Assembly (NCBI GenBank): GCA_022772305.1
Contig: JALFAQ010000054.1
Coordinates: forward strand, 1-64,000
Direction: 5' to 3'
DNA from: Corynebacterium glucuronolyticum
Lineage (GTDB): Bacteria > Actinomycetota > Actinomycetes > Mycobacteriales > Mycobacteriaceae
Length of the DNA: 64,000 nt
The notes below the pieces were generated by a model. The model had not been told where the DNA came from. It ran no database searches and was given only the letters and a program-made list of their open reading frames with translations. This document shows, piece after piece, positions 55,101 to 64,000 of the stretch; the stretch's first letter is position 1; each line of letters starts with the position of its first letter. The position numbers and the translations under genes were made by a program.

Positions 55101-56156
55101 CCGTCCGGTGTGTGCGCGAAGTGCTACGGCAAGTCCATGGCTTCCGGTCACCTCGTGGACATCGGCGAGGCTGTCGGCATCGTCGCCGCGCAGTCGATTG
55201 GTGAGCCTGGTACCCAGCTGACCATGCGTACGTTCCACCAGGGTGGTGTCGGTGGGGACATTACCGGTGGTCTACCGCGTGTCCAGGAGCTGTTCGAGGC
55301 CCGCGTGCCCAAGAACAAGACCCCGATCGCCGAGGTGTCCGGTACGGTTCACCTCGAGGATGATGGTTCGAACTTCTACACCCTCACTATCGAGCCTGAC
55401 GACGGTTCCGAGGACAAGGTGTACGAGAAGCTCTCGAAGCGTCAGGGCCTTGCTCAGATCACCGTTCCTCTGCCCGGCATCCCCGGCGCCACGACGGATC
55501 GTGCAATTGCCGACGGCGACCATGTGGAGATGGGTGACCGTCTCCTGCGCGGTCCAGCTGATCCGCACGATGTCCTCGCTGTGCTCGGACGTCGCGGTGT
55601 GGAGAAGCACCTTATCGACGAGGTTCAGGCCGTGTACCGGACCCAGGGTGTGGCCATCCACGACAAGCACATCGAGATCATCATTCGCCAGATGCTGCGT
55701 CGTGCGACGGTCATCGACCCAGGCACCACGGACTACCTGCCTGGCACCCTCGTAGACATCTCCGAAGCGAAGATCGTCAACACCGAGGTACGCAAGGAAG
55801 GCGGCACGCCTGCCGACCTCCGCGTGGAGATCATGGGTATCACCAAGGCCTCCCTGGCAACCGAGTCCTGGCTGTCGGCCGCCTCCTTCCAGGAGACCAC
55901 CCGAGTTCTGACGGATGCAGCTATCAATAAGCGCTCCGACAAGCTCATCGGTCTGAAGGAGAACGTGATCATCGGTAAGCTGATCCCGGCTGGTACGGGC
56001 ATCTCGCGCTACCGCAACATCTCCGTCAAGCCGACGGAGGCAGCACGCAATGCGACCTACGCAATTCCGACGTACAGCGACGCCGTCTATGGCGGCGAAG
56101 ATGCATACGCCGAGTACACGGGCGCTTCCGTGCCACTGGACGATACGACCTTCTAA
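52143..56156 (+). CDS. rpoC: DNA-directed RNA polymerase beta' subunit
   Basis: RpoC (1337 residues) carries the catalytic [12 protein letters not shown] motif with the three Mg-binding aspartates near residue 540, the N-terminal zinc site [20 protein letters not shown] near residue 60, and the second zinc site with [13 protein letters not shown] near residue 985. [25 protein letters not shown] trigger-loop sequence follows. It starts with GTG after AAAGG. It ends at a strong terminator. Confidence 0.98.
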   Translation: MLDVNYFDELRIGLASADDIRRWSKGEVKKPETINYRTLKPEKDGLFCERIFGPTRDWECQCGKYKRVRYKGIICERCGVEVTKSKVRRERMGHIELAAPVTHIWYFKGVPSRLGYLLDLAPKDLERVIYFAANIITTVDEEARHDDLTTLEADMLLEKKDVEADAEEEIQERSQKLEEDLAELEANGAKADARKKVQSAANREMTHIRQAAEREIERLDEIWNTFVKLAPKQMIIDETIYEELVDRYEDYFTGGMGAEAIQTLVRNFDLDAEAENLRTIIKEGKGQKKMRALKRLKVVAAFQRSGNDPASMILDCIPVIPPELRPMVQLDGGRFATSDLNDLYRRVINRNNRLKRMIDLGAPEIIVNNEKRMLQESVDALFDNGRHGRAVTGPGNRALKSLSDLLKGKQGRFRQNLLGKRVDYSGRSVIIVGPQLKLHECGLPKLMALELFKPFVMKRLVENEYAQNIKSAKRMVERQRPEVWDVLEEAISEHPVMLNRAPTLHRLGIQAFEPKLVEGKAIQLHPLACEAFNADFDGDQMAVHLPLSAEAQAEARILMLASNNILSPASGKPLAMPRLDMVTGLYFLTMDKREDEIGGQGRYKPATTDHPAEGEYSSVAEAIMAYDREQIGLQAPIRVRISHLRPPADIEAEQFPDGWQRGDTWTAMTTLGRIYFNELLPWNYPYLEGVMVRKGGGEGKILLGDVINDLAAKYPMITIAQTVDKMKDCGFYWATRSGVTITMSDVLVLPNKKEILERYEKAAAEVEKKYWVKGALTQRERYDRLVELWKDATDVVGKAVENLYPDDNPIPMIVKSGAAGNMRQLWTLAGMKGMVVNSRGEYITRPIKTSFREGLNVLEYFNNSHGSRKGLADTALRTADSGYLTRRLVDVAQDVIVREEDCGTHQGVRVAVCHAQRDSEGNVVGYERDGLIETSVSGRVLAQDATDADGNVVLEAGSDLTDTHIDTLVEKGVEQIKVRSVLTCQTPSGVCAKCYGKSMASGHLVDIGEAVGIVAAQSIGEPGTQLTMRTFHQGGVGGDITGGLPRVQELFEARVPKNKTPIAEVSGTVHLEDDGSNFYTLTIEPDDGSEDKVYEKLSKRQGLAQITVPLPGIPGATTDRAIADGDHVEMGDRLLRGPADPHDVLAVLGRRGVEKHLIDEVQAVYRTQGVAIHDKHIEIIIRQMLRRATVIDPGTTDYLPGTLVDISEAKIVNTEVRKEGGTPADLRVEIMGITKASLATESWLSAASFQETTRVLTDAAINKRSDKLIGLKENVIIGKLIPAGTGISRYRNISVKPTEAARNATYAIPTYSDAVYGGEDAYAEYTGASVPLDDTTF

Positions 56157-56178
56157 AAGGTCGCTGACCGACTAAAAA

Positions 56179-56212
56179 GGTGGATCCCACAAACGTGGGA
56201 TCCACCTTTTTT
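56179..56212 (+). terminator. rpoBC terminator
   Basis: GGTGGATCCCAC at 56179-56190 pairs perfectly with GTGGGATCCACC at 56195-56206, followed by TTTTTT. Confidence 0.95.
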
Positions 56213-56245
56213 GCTTTTCCTGTGGCGAGCTCAGCAGATTGGCTG

Positions 56246-56251
56246 TACCCT
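56246..56251 (+). promoter_or_regulatory. -10 box of a possible leaderless promoter
   Basis: TACCCT is 7 bases before the ATG at 56259. Confidence 0.4.
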
Positions 56252-56258
56252 GGGTCGC

Positions 56259-56681
56259 ATGACTGATAAGCATAACCTTAACTCTGAAAACAACAACACC
56301 GGATCCCATACCTTCCCGGGCAACGAGCATGAGCGCGTAACCCCGGAGTTCCACACGGAGGAAGCCCCGGAGCGCGTGGAGAAGGTCGTCCCCGCGCAGG
56401 AGACCCACGTTGAGCGCATCAACGAGCAGCCAGTAGTTGAGGCACACCGTGAGCGCCCGCAGCGCGTGGTAGAGGACACCGAGAAGAAGGGGTCTGCCCT
56501 TCCGTGGATCATCGGTATCATCGTCCTGCTGCTCCTCGCAGGCTTTCTGTGGTGGCTGCTCGGTGGCCAGAACGACGAGGCCGCCGTCGAGCCCAGCACC
56601 ACGACGGTGGATGTGACCACCCAGGTTACCGAGACCGTTTCCCCGGAGGCATCCCCGGTTGAGGAAACCCCCGCCCCCTAA
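56259..56681 (+). CDS. single-span membrane protein with acidic tails
   Basis: This 140-residue protein has a charged N-terminal part of about 85 residues rich in Glu, Arg and Val, one membrane helix (ALPWIIGIIVLLLLAGFLWWLLGG) and a Thr/Glu/Pro-rich outer tail. Low-complexity regions dominate and I recognise no family. It lies just after the rpoC terminator and has its own probable leaderless start. Confidence 0.7.
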   Translation: MTDKHNLNSENNNTGSHTFPGNEHERVTPEFHTEEAPERVEKVVPAQETHVERINEQPVVEAHRERPQRVVEDTEKKGSALPWIIGIIVLLLLAGFLWWLLGGQNDEAAVEPSTTTVDVTTQVTETVSPEASPVEETPAP

Positions 56682-56722
56682 GCAATGAGGACCGCTAGCC
56701 CCTGCATATGCACGGGCTTTAT

Positions 56723-57268
56723 TTATTCGAAGTGCACTTCAACGCCACCGAAGAGGGCGAGGCCATCGATGTAGACGGTGGGGGAGCCCGGGGTGGCCGC
56801 AAATTCCCCTTCCGTTCCGAAGCCCCCGAAGATGCCGTGGCCACGGATATCGATCGTCATGCCACGCGGGGCATAGATATCAATGCCCCCGAAGACGGCG
56901 ACGCAGTTGATGACAGTAGGGTTAGTTTCGAAGCGGACGTTTCGTAGATCGATATCGATGCCCCCGAAGATAGCAACGGGGGTGTAGCGCTTTCCGCATG
57001 CCCATGCGCCGGAACGGACGGTACCCCCGAAAATGGCTAGGTCAGTGGTGCGACCGGTCAGGGCTGGGGGAGTGGGGGTGGAGACCTCGGGCTCCTGAAG
57101 ATCGTCGACAAGCGAGATGAGATCACCCATCGTCGTCGCGGAACAAGCCGTAGAACAGCGGGTATCGAACTCAGATACGCTGAGCTGGCCGGTTTCGACG
57201 GCGCTGCGGAGGATCTCGAGAGTGGATTCGCGGTCTTTATCTGTCGCACGGCGATCGGGGTGAGTCAC
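56723..57268 (-). CDS. DUF1707 / LiaF-like C-terminal domain protein
   Basis: The N-terminal 55 residues (ATDKDRESTLEILRSAVETGQLSVSEFDTR) are a DUF1707 (SHOCT-like) domain. The rest (VAIFGGIDIDLRNVRF, CVAVFGGIDIYAPRG, LALFGGVEVHFE) is a repetitive beta-helix like the C-terminal domain of LiaF and related cell-wall stress proteins. No membrane helix is present. The GTG at 57268 is preceded by TAGACT at 6 bases, a likely leaderless start. A role in envelope stress sensing is possible. Confidence 0.85.
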   Translation of the reverse strand: MTHPDRRATDKDRESTLEILRSAVETGQLSVSEFDTRCSTACSATTMGDLISLVDDLQEPEVSTPTPPALTGRTTDLAIFGGTVRSGAWACGKRYTPVAIFGGIDIDLRNVRFETNPTVINCVAVFGGIDIYAPRGMTIDIRGHGIFGGFGTEGEFAATPGSPTVYIDGLALFGGVEVHFE

Positions 57269-57274
57269 GGCTAC

Positions 57275-57280
57275 AGTCTA
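57275..57280 (-). promoter_or_regulatory. -10 box of a possible leaderless DUF1707 gene promoter
   Basis: Reverse-strand TAGACT followed by GTAGCC and the GTG at 57268. Confidence 0.4.
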
Positions 57281-57414
57281 GCCAAACGGGGGAGGTTTCG
57301 ACTGTAAAGCTAAGGAAATCACATGTGCTGGTGATAAGGTATAAAAGTTCGAGGTCACTCCTTTTTAGGGTGGCTGCCCCCCCCAAGAGAAGCGATTGTG
57401 GAAAATATTGCACC

Positions 57415-58734
57415 ATGACTGACCAGAAGCATGACGTTGGCCCGCAGCAGATCTTTTTCTCTGTCACTGACGATAAAGGCGTAATCACCGATGCCAACTC
57501 GGTATTCGTGAACATCTCCCGCTACCCCCGTGAGGACCTCAACGGTTCACCGCACAACATTATTCGTAACCCCGAAATGCCGGGTGGCGCGTTCCGCCTC
57601 ATGTGGGACAACCTGGAAGCCGGGAAGCCTTTCATTGCCTACGTGCGCAACCAGGCGAAGGACGGGCTGCCTTACGAGGTGCTTTCTACGGTCACACCGC
57701 TGGTCGAGGGCGGCTACCTCTCGGTGCGTACCCGCGTGAGCGATCCGGACTTCGCATCGAAGATCTGGTGGTTGTACGGCGAGACGCGTGCGAAGGAAGA
57801 TGAGCTTTTGGGTGACGGAAAGAACCGTCGAGAAGCTGCGGAGATGGGGGCGCACTTCATCGACAAGAAGGTCGGTGACTACAACTTCGCCAGCTACGAA
57901 GAAGCACAACGCTTCATTCTGCCGCACGAGATCGCGGCGTGGGAGAAGAACTTTGGCGATACGGCCGTTACCGATGTCACCGAGGGAGATCTCGTCCCGC
58001 TGTCGCGCGCGGTAAGTCAGCTGCGCACGGAGGAAGAGGCCTGGTCAAGCAGACAGGACGCGATGGCAGAGCTGGCCAATCGCCTGACGGACGTGGCGGG
58101 GAAGACGAAGGAGTCCCTCGACCACACCGCGGAGCTGAAATCCCAGGCCGATGCTTGGAGCGACAAGCTCACGCCGATGGAATCCATCCCGCTCAACGTT
58201 GCCGTGTCGATGGGCAGCATCGTCTCCGAATACGTCGATGACCTCGCCACCAAGCTTGCTGATCTAAAGACATGCATCGAGACGGCCCGCTTCACCATTG
58301 CGCTTGCACGCGTGCAGACCCACTCCCTGGCCAGCTTCGTCCGCGAAACCGCTGACGGCTACCCGGGCATTCCTTCTATGAAGACCCTGACCAGCGCCCT
58401 GACCACGGAAGTCGAGGCAATGGGTAAGGACGTGGAGGCGTACACGCAGAACCTTGCGCGGTGCGAGCGCCGCCTGCGCGCCGTGCTTAGTCTCGTGGAG
58501 ATTCCGCAGCAGATGATCATGGACTGGTGGAAGAACGTGCAGGAGTTCGGCCCCTCCATTGAGATGCCGGAACTCATTAGTGCTGTGGCCGCAGAAATAG
58601 AGTCCACGGGCACGATGGTGACGGAACTGAACGAACTTCTGGGGCAGTTGAGCACTATTGAGCAAAAGAGCCCGCAACAGATGTTGCATGTACTGGACAC
58701 GGTGGACGCTGAAGTGCGAAAGCTGCAGGTCTAG
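57415..58734 (+). CDS. Aer-type PAS domain protein without a signalling module
   Basis: Residues about 12-110 are a PAS domain close to the aerotaxis sensor type (FFSVTDDKGVITDANSVFV, SPHNIIRNPEMPGGAF, LEAGKPFIAYVRNQAKDG, YLSVRTRVSD), which usually binds FAD. The remaining about 320 residues are helical, without HAMP, methyl-accepting or kinase domains. No membrane helix is seen. Corynebacteria are not motile, so a redox or oxygen sensing role other than chemotaxis is likely. ATG 57415 is the first start consistent with the PAS domain; no strong ribosome binding site is visible. It precedes the rpsL leader. Confidence 0.8.
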   Translation: MTDQKHDVGPQQIFFSVTDDKGVITDANSVFVNISRYPREDLNGSPHNIIRNPEMPGGAFRLMWDNLEAGKPFIAYVRNQAKDGLPYEVLSTVTPLVEGGYLSVRTRVSDPDFASKIWWLYGETRAKEDELLGDGKNRREAAEMGAHFIDKKVGDYNFASYEEAQRFILPHEIAAWEKNFGDTAVTDVTEGDLVPLSRAVSQLRTEEEAWSSRQDAMAELANRLTDVAGKTKESLDHTAELKSQADAWSDKLTPMESIPLNVAVSMGSIVSEYVDDLATKLADLKTCIETARFTIALARVQTHSLASFVRETADGYPGIPSMKTLTSALTTEVEAMGKDVEAYTQNLARCERRLRAVLSLVEIPQQMIMDWWKNVQEFGPSIEMPELISAVAAEIESTGTMVTELNELLGQLSTIEQKSPQQMLHVLDTVDAEVRKLQV

Positions 58735-58744
58735 TAGGTGGGGT

Positions 58745-58773
58745 TTGGAATTTTTCCACTGACAATGTAGTGT
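58745..58773 (+). promoter_or_regulatory. possible rpsL operon promoter
   Basis: TTGGAA at 58745 and TAGTGT at 58768 are 17 bases apart. The following leader of about 225 bases contains a hairpin with outer stem ACCCAGT (58812-58818) and ACTGGGT (58838-58844). Confidence 0.35.
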
Positions 58774-59005
58774 GCTATTCCAGTCCCGTTTACGTTTCGG
58801 GAGCGAGAATCACCCAGTAGGCCAGCGAGAGCGGCTGACTGGGTTTCGCACGGTTAAAATACCTTGGGTTTTCGCACAAAAGCTTGAAGTTTCATGTCGG
58901 ACGGTCTGCAGGGGCCGTCGCCCGCGGCCTATCGCAAGAGGGCTCACGAAAGTCGGGTCGTCGAGCGTCAGGCTAAAAAAGACAATTTTTGAGGAAAGAC
59001 GGTTA

Positions 59006-59377
59006 ATGCCAACAATTCAGCAGCTGGTCCGTAAGGGCCGCCACAGCAAGAAGTCGAAAGTGAAGACCGCTGCTCTGAAGGGTTCCCCTCAGCGTCGCGG
59101 CGTGTGCACCCGTGTGTACACCACCACCCCGAAGAAGCCGAACTCTGCTCTCCGTAAGGTTGCTCGTGTTCGCCTGACCTCCGGTATTGAGGTTTCCGCT
59201 TACATCCCCGGTGAGGGCCACAACCTCCAGGAGCACTCCATGGTGCTCGTTCGCGGCGGCCGTGTGAAGGACCTCCCGGGTGTTCGTTACAGGATCATCC
59301 GCGGCTCCCTCGACACCCAGGGTGTGAAGGATCGCAAGCAGGCACGTTCCCGCTACGGCGCGAAGAAGGAGAAGTAA
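59006..59377 (+). CDS. rpsL: 30S ribosomal protein S12
   Basis: S12 (123 residues) is part of the decoding centre. [19 protein letters not shown] and [12 protein letters not shown] keep the lysines whose mutation gives streptomycin resistance, so the gene is wild type there. ATG 59006 follows GAGGAAAG. Upstream in-frame codons lie in the leader. Confidence 0.98.
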   Translation: MPTIQQLVRKGRHSKKSKVKTAALKGSPQRRGVCTRVYTTTPKKPNSALRKVARVRLTSGIEVSAYIPGEGHNLQEHSMVLVRGGRVKDLPGVRYRIIRGSLDTQGVKDRKQARSRYGAKKEK

Positions 59378-59383
59378 TAAACA

Positions 59384-59851
59384 ATGCGTAAAGGTAAGGC
59401 ACCCCAGCGTCAGCTGGTAAAGGACCCGGTTTACAACTCCGCTCTCGTTACCCAGCTGGTTAACAAGGTTCTCGTCGACGGCAAGAAGGCTACCGCCGAG
59501 CGCATCGTCTACGGAGCCCTTGAAGCTTGCCGGGAGAAGACCGGTACCGATCCGGTCGGCACCCTGGAGAAGGCTCTGGGCAACATTCGCCCGGAACTAG
59601 AGGTTCGTTCCCGCCGCGTCGGTGGCGCTACCTACCAGGTTCCGGTTGAGGTTCGCCCCGGCCGCGCCAACACGCTCGCTCTCCGCTGGCTCGTGAGCTT
59701 CACCCGTCAGCGTCGTGAGAACACGATGGAAGAGCGTTTAGCAAACGAGATCCTCGATGCTGCTAACGGCCTCGGTGCTTCCGTCAAGCGCCGCGAGGAC
59801 ACCCACAAGATGGCAGAGGCCAACCGCGCCTTCGCTCACTACCGCTGGTAG
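59384..59851 (+). CDS. rpsG: 30S ribosomal protein S7
   Basis: S7 (155 residues) nucleates the 30S head and in many bacteria represses its own operon. [21 protein letters not shown], the [14 protein letters not shown] loop and the C-terminal [15 protein letters not shown] are typical. It starts 6 bases after rpsL. Confidence 0.98.
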   Translation: MRKGKAPQRQLVKDPVYNSALVTQLVNKVLVDGKKATAERIVYGALEACREKTGTDPVGTLEKALGNIRPELEVRSRRVGGATYQVPVEVRPGRANTLALRWLVSFTRQRRENTMEERLANEILDAANGLGASVKRREDTHKMAEANRAFAHYRW

Positions 59852-59894
59852 GAATTTTTTCGGTCATCCGCTTCCCGTCATGCGAGGGAGCGCC

Positions 59895-59923
59895 TGTGAT
59901 GGCAAGATAAACAAACGTACAAT
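59895..59923 (+). promoter_or_regulatory. possible fusA promoter
   Basis: TGTGAT at 59895 and TACAAT at 59918 are 17 bases apart, in the 158-base gap between rpsG and fusA. Confidence 0.4.
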
Positions 59924-60009
59924 ATCCAAAACGGTATTTTCTCCGCTGTGGCCGGCAATCGGCACTGTCGGTGGGGAACTGCCGCAACAATACGATTTGG
60001 GGAACTACT

Positions 60010-62133
60010 GTGGCACAAGAAGTGCTTAAAGATCTTCACAAGGTCCGCAATATCGGCATCATGGCTCACATCGATGCTGGTAAGACGACCACGACCGAAC
60101 GTATCCTGTTCTACACCGGCATCAACCGCAAGGTTGGCGAGACCCACGACGGTGCCTCCACCACGGACTGGATGGATCAGGAGAAAGAACGCGGCATTAC
60201 GATTACCTCCGCCGCCGTGACCTGTTTCTGGAATAACCACCAGATTAACATCATCGATACCCCTGGCCACGTGGACTTCACCGTGGAAGTGGAGCGTTCG
60301 CTCCGCGTCCTCGACGGTGCAGTTGCCGTGTTCGACGGCAAGGAGGGCGTGGAGCCCCAGTCCGAACAGGTGTGGCGTCAGGCTGCTAAGTACGACGTTC
60401 CGCGTATCTGCTTCGTAAACAAGATGGACAAGCTCGGTGCAGACTTCTACTACACCGTTCAGACCATCATCGACCGTCTGGGTGCTAAGCCGCTCGTTAT
60501 GCAGCTCCCGATCGGTGCCGAGGATGCCTTCGACGGCGTCGTCGACCTGCTCGAGATGAAGGCCATCACCTGGCGCGGCAAGGTGGACGTGGGCGCAGAG
60601 CCGACCATTGAGGAGATCCCGGACGATCTCAAGGAAAAGGCTCAGGAATACCACGAGAAGCTCATTGAGACTGTTGCTGAGTCCGACGAGGCTCTCATGG
60701 ACAAGTACTTCTCCGGCGAAGAGCTGACCATGGACGAGATCAAGGGCGCTATCCGCAAGATGACGGTTGCTTCCGAGATCTACCCGGTTTACTGCGGTAC
60801 CGCATACCACAACAAGGGTGTCCAGCCGCTGCTCGACGCTGTTGTTGATTACCTGCCTAACCCGCTGGACATCGGCGAGGTTCACGGCCACAAGATGGGC
60901 GATGAGTCCACCGAACTGACCCGTAAGCCTGACGAGACCGCACCGTTCTCCGCTCTCGCCTTCAAGATCGCGGTTCACCCGTTCTTCGGCAAGTTGACCT
61001 ACGTGCGTGTCTACTCCGGCAAGATCGAGCCCGGCAGCACCACCTTGAACTCCACCAAGGACAACAAGGAGCGCGTCGGCAAGATCTTCCAGATGCACTC
61101 CAACAAGGAGCAGCCGGTTGACGTTGCTCACGCTGGTAACATCTACGCCTTCATCGGCCTCAAGCACACCACCACTGGTGACACGCTGTGTGACGAGCAC
61201 GATCCGATCATCCTCGAGTCCATGGACTTCCCGGATCCGGTTATCGAGGTCGCCATTGAGCCGAAGTCCAAGGCTGACCAGGAGAAGCTCGGCACCGCCA
61301 TTCAGAAGCTTGCTGAAGAGGACCCGACCTTCACCGTGAAGCTCGACGAGGAGACCGGCCAGACCGTCATCGGCGGCATGGGCGAACTTCACCTCGACAT
61401 CCTTGTTGACCGCATGAAGCGCGAATTCAAGGTTGAGGCTAACGTGGGTGCCCCGCAGGTTGCTTACCGCGAGACCATCCGCAAGCCCGTGGAGAAGTTG
61501 GAATACACCCACAAGAAACAGACCGGTGGTTCCGGCCAGTTCGCTAAGGTCATCATCTCCATCGAGCCGTACAACCCGGATCCGGACACCCTGGAAGAGG
61601 GCGAGTCCCCGATCTACAAGTTCGAGAACGCCGTTACCGGTGGTCGCATCCCGAAGGAATACATCCCGTCCGTCGATGCCGGTATTCAGGACGCTATGCA
61701 GTACGGTTACCTCGCCGGCTTCCCGCTGGTTAACATCAAGGCAACCGTTCTCGACGGACAGTACCACGAGGTTGACTCCTCCGAGATGGCCTTCAAGATT
61801 GCCGGCTCCCAGGCTCTGAAGGAAGCTGTTGCTAAGGCAAAGCCTGTTCTACTTGAGCCGATCATGGCAGTTGAGATCACCACGCCCGAGGAGTACATGG
61901 GCGAAGTTATTGGTGACGTGAACGCCCGCCGTGGCCAGGTCAGCGCAATGGAGGATCGCTCCGGCGCTAAGGTGGTCAAGGCTAAGGTGCCGCTGTCCCA
62001 GATGTTCGGCTACGTTGGTGACCTGCGTTCCAAGACGCAGGGTCGCGCCAACTACACCATGATCTTCGATTCCTACGGCGAGGTTCCCTCGAACGTGGCT
62101 CAGGAGATCATCGCCGAGCGCACCGGTAACTAA
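60010..62133 (+). CDS. fusA: elongation factor G
   Basis: EF-G (707 residues) drives translocation with GTP. The G1 motif is [16 protein letters not shown]3 is [15 protein letters not shown] and G4 is [13 protein letters not shown] 60010 ([16 protein letters not shown]) is the family-typical start; the longer frame upstream is rejected. A G-C hairpin follows the stop. Confidence 0.98.
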   Translation: MAQEVLKDLHKVRNIGIMAHIDAGKTTTTERILFYTGINRKVGETHDGASTTDWMDQEKERGITITSAAVTCFWNNHQINIIDTPGHVDFTVEVERSLRVLDGAVAVFDGKEGVEPQSEQVWRQAAKYDVPRICFVNKMDKLGADFYYTVQTIIDRLGAKPLVMQLPIGAEDAFDGVVDLLEMKAITWRGKVDVGAEPTIEEIPDDLKEKAQEYHEKLIETVAESDEALMDKYFSGEELTMDEIKGAIRKMTVASEIYPVYCGTAYHNKGVQPLLDAVVDYLPNPLDIGEVHGHKMGDESTELTRKPDETAPFSALAFKIAVHPFFGKLTYVRVYSGKIEPGSTTLNSTKDNKERVGKIFQMHSNKEQPVDVAHAGNIYAFIGLKHTTTGDTLCDEHDPIILESMDFPDPVIEVAIEPKSKADQEKLGTAIQKLAEEDPTFTVKLDEETGQTVIGGMGELHLDILVDRMKREFKVEANVGAPQVAYRETIRKPVEKLEYTHKKQTGGSGQFAKVIISIEPYNPDPDTLEEGESPIYKFENAVTGGRIPKEYIPSVDAGIQDAMQYGYLAGFPLVNIKATVLDGQYHEVDSSEMAFKIAGSQALKEAVAKAKPVLLEPIMAVEITTPEEYMGEVIGDVNARRGQVSAMEDRSGAKVVKAKVPLSQMFGYVGDLRSKTQGRANYTMIFDSYGEVPSNVAQEIIAERTGN

Positions 62134-62151
62134 GAACTCCATCATGGCCAT

Positions 62152-62184
62152 CCTTTCCGGGGAGGGATCTCCTGCCCGGGAAGG
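62152..62184 (+). terminator. hairpin after fusA
   Basis: CCTTTCCGGG at 62152-62161 pairs with CCCGGGAAGG at 62175-62184 (one G-T pair), with a small inner stem and no T run. It may end or attenuate transcription between fusA and tuf. Confidence 0.6.
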
Positions 62185-62273
62185 TACACGGGGTAACGGT
62201 CTGCTGACCTACAAGAGTTAGTGCTTGCGGGTGAGCTGGCCGTTACTCCTAAGGCCAACAGTGACGTGCTAGT

Positions 62274-62302
62274 TTGAAAATGTCCACGGAACTACCTAGG
62301 AT
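62274..62302 (+). promoter_or_regulatory. tuf promoter
   Basis: TTGAAA at 62274 and TAGGAT at 62297 are 17 bases apart, a strong actinobacterial vegetative promoter. It lies in the 306-base gap between fusA and tuf, giving a leader of about 130 bases. The gap shows no gene. A TTGACG at 62352 has no well-placed -10. Confidence 0.6.
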
Positions 62303-62439
62303 TATGTAACTGGCACAAAAATTATCTGTGCCCTCTGCCTGCCAGTAACTATTGACGGCGGCGGGCATAGACAATGTAAGTATTAATCAACTTGTGGCTG
62401 CGAGATCCGTGGCCACCGCGAGTCCAGGAGGACAAAGAA

Positions 62440-63630
62440 GTGGCAAAGGCGAAGTTCGAGCGTACCAAGCCGCACGTTAACATTGGTACCATTGGTCACG
62501 TTGACCACGGTAAGACCACTACCACCGCTGCTATCACCAAGGTGCTGGCAGACCGCTTCCCCGACCTTAACGAGTCGACCCCGTTCGACAACATCGATAA
62601 GGCTCCGGAGGAGAAGGAGCGTGGCATTACCATCAACATCTCCCACGTGGAGTACCAGACGGAGAAGCGTCACTACGCACACGTTGACGCCCCGGGTCAC
62701 GCCGACTACATCAAGAACATGATCACCGGTGCTGCTCAGATGGACGGCGCAATCCTCGTGGTTGCTGCTACCGACGGCCCGATGCCGCAGACCCGCGAGC
62801 ACGTGCTCCTCGCCCGCCAGGTGGGCGTCCCCTACATCCTCGTTGCTCTGAACAAGTGCGACATGGTTGACGATGAGGAGCTCATCGAGCTCGTCGAGAT
62901 GGAGGTCCGTGAGCTTCTGGCTGAGCAGGACTACGACGAGGATGCTCCGATCGTTCGCATCTCCGCTCTGAAGGCTCTCGAGGGCGACAAGAAGTGGGAA
63001 GACTCCATCATGGAGCTCATGGATGCTTGCGACAACTCAATCCCGGATCCGGTTCGCGACATCGACCACCCGTTCCTCATGCCTATCGAGGACATCTTCA
63101 CCATCACCGGCCGTGGCACCGTGGTTACCGGCCGTGTCGAGCGTGGCAAGCTGAACATCAACGAGGACGTTGAGATCATCGGTATCAAGGACAAGGCAAT
63201 CGCCACCACCGTTACCGGCATCGAGATGTTCCGCAAGCAGATGGACTACACCGAGGCTGGCGACAACTGTGGTCTGCTTCTCCGTGGTACCAAGCGCGAA
63301 GAGGTCGAGCGTGGCCAGGTTGTTATCAAGCCCGGCGCTTACACCCCTCACACCAGCTTCGAGGGCTCTGTCTATGTTCTGTCCAAGGACGAGGGCGGCC
63401 GCCACACGCCGTTCTTCGACAACTACCGTCCGCAGTTCTACTTCCGTACCACTGACGTGACCGGTGTTGTGAAGCTCCCTGAGGGCACCGAGATGGTTAT
63501 GCCTGGCGACAACGTCGACATGACCGTTGAGCTCATCCAGCCCGTCGCTATGGACGAGGGCCTGCGCTTCGCTATCCGCGAGGGCTCCCGCACCGTCGGC
63601 GCTGGCCGTGTTACCAAGATCATCAAGTAA
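62440..63630 (+). CDS. tuf: elongation factor Tu
   Basis: EF-Tu (396 residues) delivers aminoacyl-tRNA to the ribosome. G1 is [15 protein letters not shown]3 is [13 protein letters not shown]4 is NKCDMVDD; the end GRVTKIIK is typical. GTG 62440 gives [14 protein letters not shown] after GGAGGA. A terminator follows. Confidence 0.99.
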   Translation: MAKAKFERTKPHVNIGTIGHVDHGKTTTTAAITKVLADRFPDLNESTPFDNIDKAPEEKERGITINISHVEYQTEKRHYAHVDAPGHADYIKNMITGAAQMDGAILVVAATDGPMPQTREHVLLARQVGVPYILVALNKCDMVDDEELIELVEMEVRELLAEQDYDEDAPIVRISALKALEGDKKWEDSIMELMDACDNSIPDPVRDIDHPFLMPIEDIFTITGRGTVVTGRVERGKLNINEDVEIIGIKDKAIATTVTGIEMFRKQMDYTEAGDNCGLLLRGTKREEVERGQVVIKPGAYTPHTSFEGSVYVLSKDEGGRHTPFFDNYRPQFYFRTTDVTGVVKLPEGTEMVMPGDNVDMTVELIQPVAMDEGLRFAIREGSRTVGAGRVTKIIK

Positions 63631-63654
63631 CACTAGCTTTTAGCTCCTTAGCAA

Positions 63655-63684
63655 AACCCTCGACCTTTTGGTCGGGGGTTTTCT
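63655..63684 (+). terminator. tuf terminator
   Basis: AACCCTCGACC pairs with GGTCGGGGGTT (11 bp, one G-T pair) around loop TTTT, followed by TTCTT. Confidence 0.9.
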
Positions 63685-63709
63685 TGTGCCTTAAGTATTA
63701 TCAATTAGT

Positions 63710-64000
63710 ATGAACAGTATGACTGCGAAAAGCTCAACTCCCGCCCGCAAGCCCCACGTCTCACCGTGGGTCCCCAACCAGCACGGTGCTTGGTCCATGC
63801 TTATCGGCCCGGCGATCGTCGCCACCGTCGCACTCGTCGTCGCTCTGACTCAGGGCGCCTCTCCTGAGCCAGGACTCGCGGTCATCGCCCTCATCTGCAT
63901 CATTGTCGCCTGGATCATGGGCTACTTCACCTTCTTTGCCTTCGGTCTCTGGGTGAAAGCCCGCAACCCCAAGCGTCGGCACCTCTACGCCAAGCCGATG
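63710..64000 (+). CDS. YwiC-like membrane protein, 3' partial
   Basis: The 97 visible residues contain the YwiC-like family signature WVPNQHGAWSMLIGPAIVA and two further hydrophobic helices; the gene runs off the right edge. Members are multi-spanning membrane proteins of unknown function. ATG 63710 (MNSMTAKSS) and ATG 63719 are both possible; TATTAT 8 bases before 63710 suggests a nearly leaderless start. Confidence 0.85.
   Translation, partial: MNSMTAKSSTPARKPHVSPWVPNQHGAWSMLIGPAIVATVALVVALTQGASPEPGLAVIALICIIVAWIMGYFTFFAFGLWVKARNPKRRHLYAKPM

Noticed and set aside
59006..59377. Streptomycin-resistance substitution in rpsL
   Set aside because: Both key lysines (in PKKPNS and VKDLPG) are wild type.

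Overview
The window is a high-GC actinobacterial chromosome segment that fits Corynebacterium or a close relative. The evidence is a corynebacterial-type heme cluster joined to system II cytochrome c maturation genes, a menaquinone cluster with mgtA, menG, menJ and a polyprenyl synthase in the order I recall for Mycobacterium tuberculosis Rv0555-Rv0562, a DUF3068 protein next to rpoB, and many apparently leaderless genes with a TANNNT box about 7 bases before the start codon. I did not try to name the species.

Layout. 1-2012: AT-richer accessory DNA with a permuted papain-fold (YiiX-like) protein cut by the window edge and a coupled membrane-anchored protein of unknown function. 2398-18965: heme synthesis and cytochrome c maturation (hemD fusion, hemB, two small membrane proteins, a P-type ATPase homologue that has lost its catalytic motifs, hemE, hemY, a reversed Hsp70-like gene, hemL, a histidine phosphatase, a ResA-like lipoprotein, ccdA, resB, ccsB). 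18974-24198: a guanidine-III riboswitch before a Gdx-type SMR exporter and rmlB, then mntH (reverse), an MFS transporter, rmlC and rmlA. 24903-38053: the menaquinone region (menA, menE, menB, menC, menD, menG, menJ, polyprenyl diphosphate synthase) with mgtA, a second glycosyltransferase, an AbiEi/DUF559-like gene and small membrane proteins. 38127-41032: tRNA-Tyr, a decayed secreted nuclease gene, then tRNA-Thr, tRNA-Met and tRNA-Trp. 41064-63630: secE, nusG, rplKA, a beta-propeller and a Tat-exported protein, rplJL with an RNA leader, a DUF3068 gene, rpoBC, small membrane or surface genes, an Aer-type PAS protein, rpsL, rpsG, fusA and tuf. A YwiC-like gene is cut by the right edge.

How the genes work together. 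The first half makes heme and delivers it with reduced thiols to c-type cytochromes. The middle makes menaquinone, the lipid electron carrier that feeds those cytochromes, plus dTDP-sugar precursors and mannosylated glycolipids of the envelope. The last third is the core transcription and translation set.

Most unusual feature. Eight intergenic blocks hold 28 copies of an inverted-repeat element with heptamer arms GCGGCCC and GGGCCGC. By hand count the arm-to-arm distance is exactly 42 bases in all 28 copies, although the 35-base interior varies freely. The gaps between neighbouring copies cluster near 31, 42 and 61 bases, close to whole helical turns. I know of no described family with this architecture and regard it as the best candidate here for an undescribed system.
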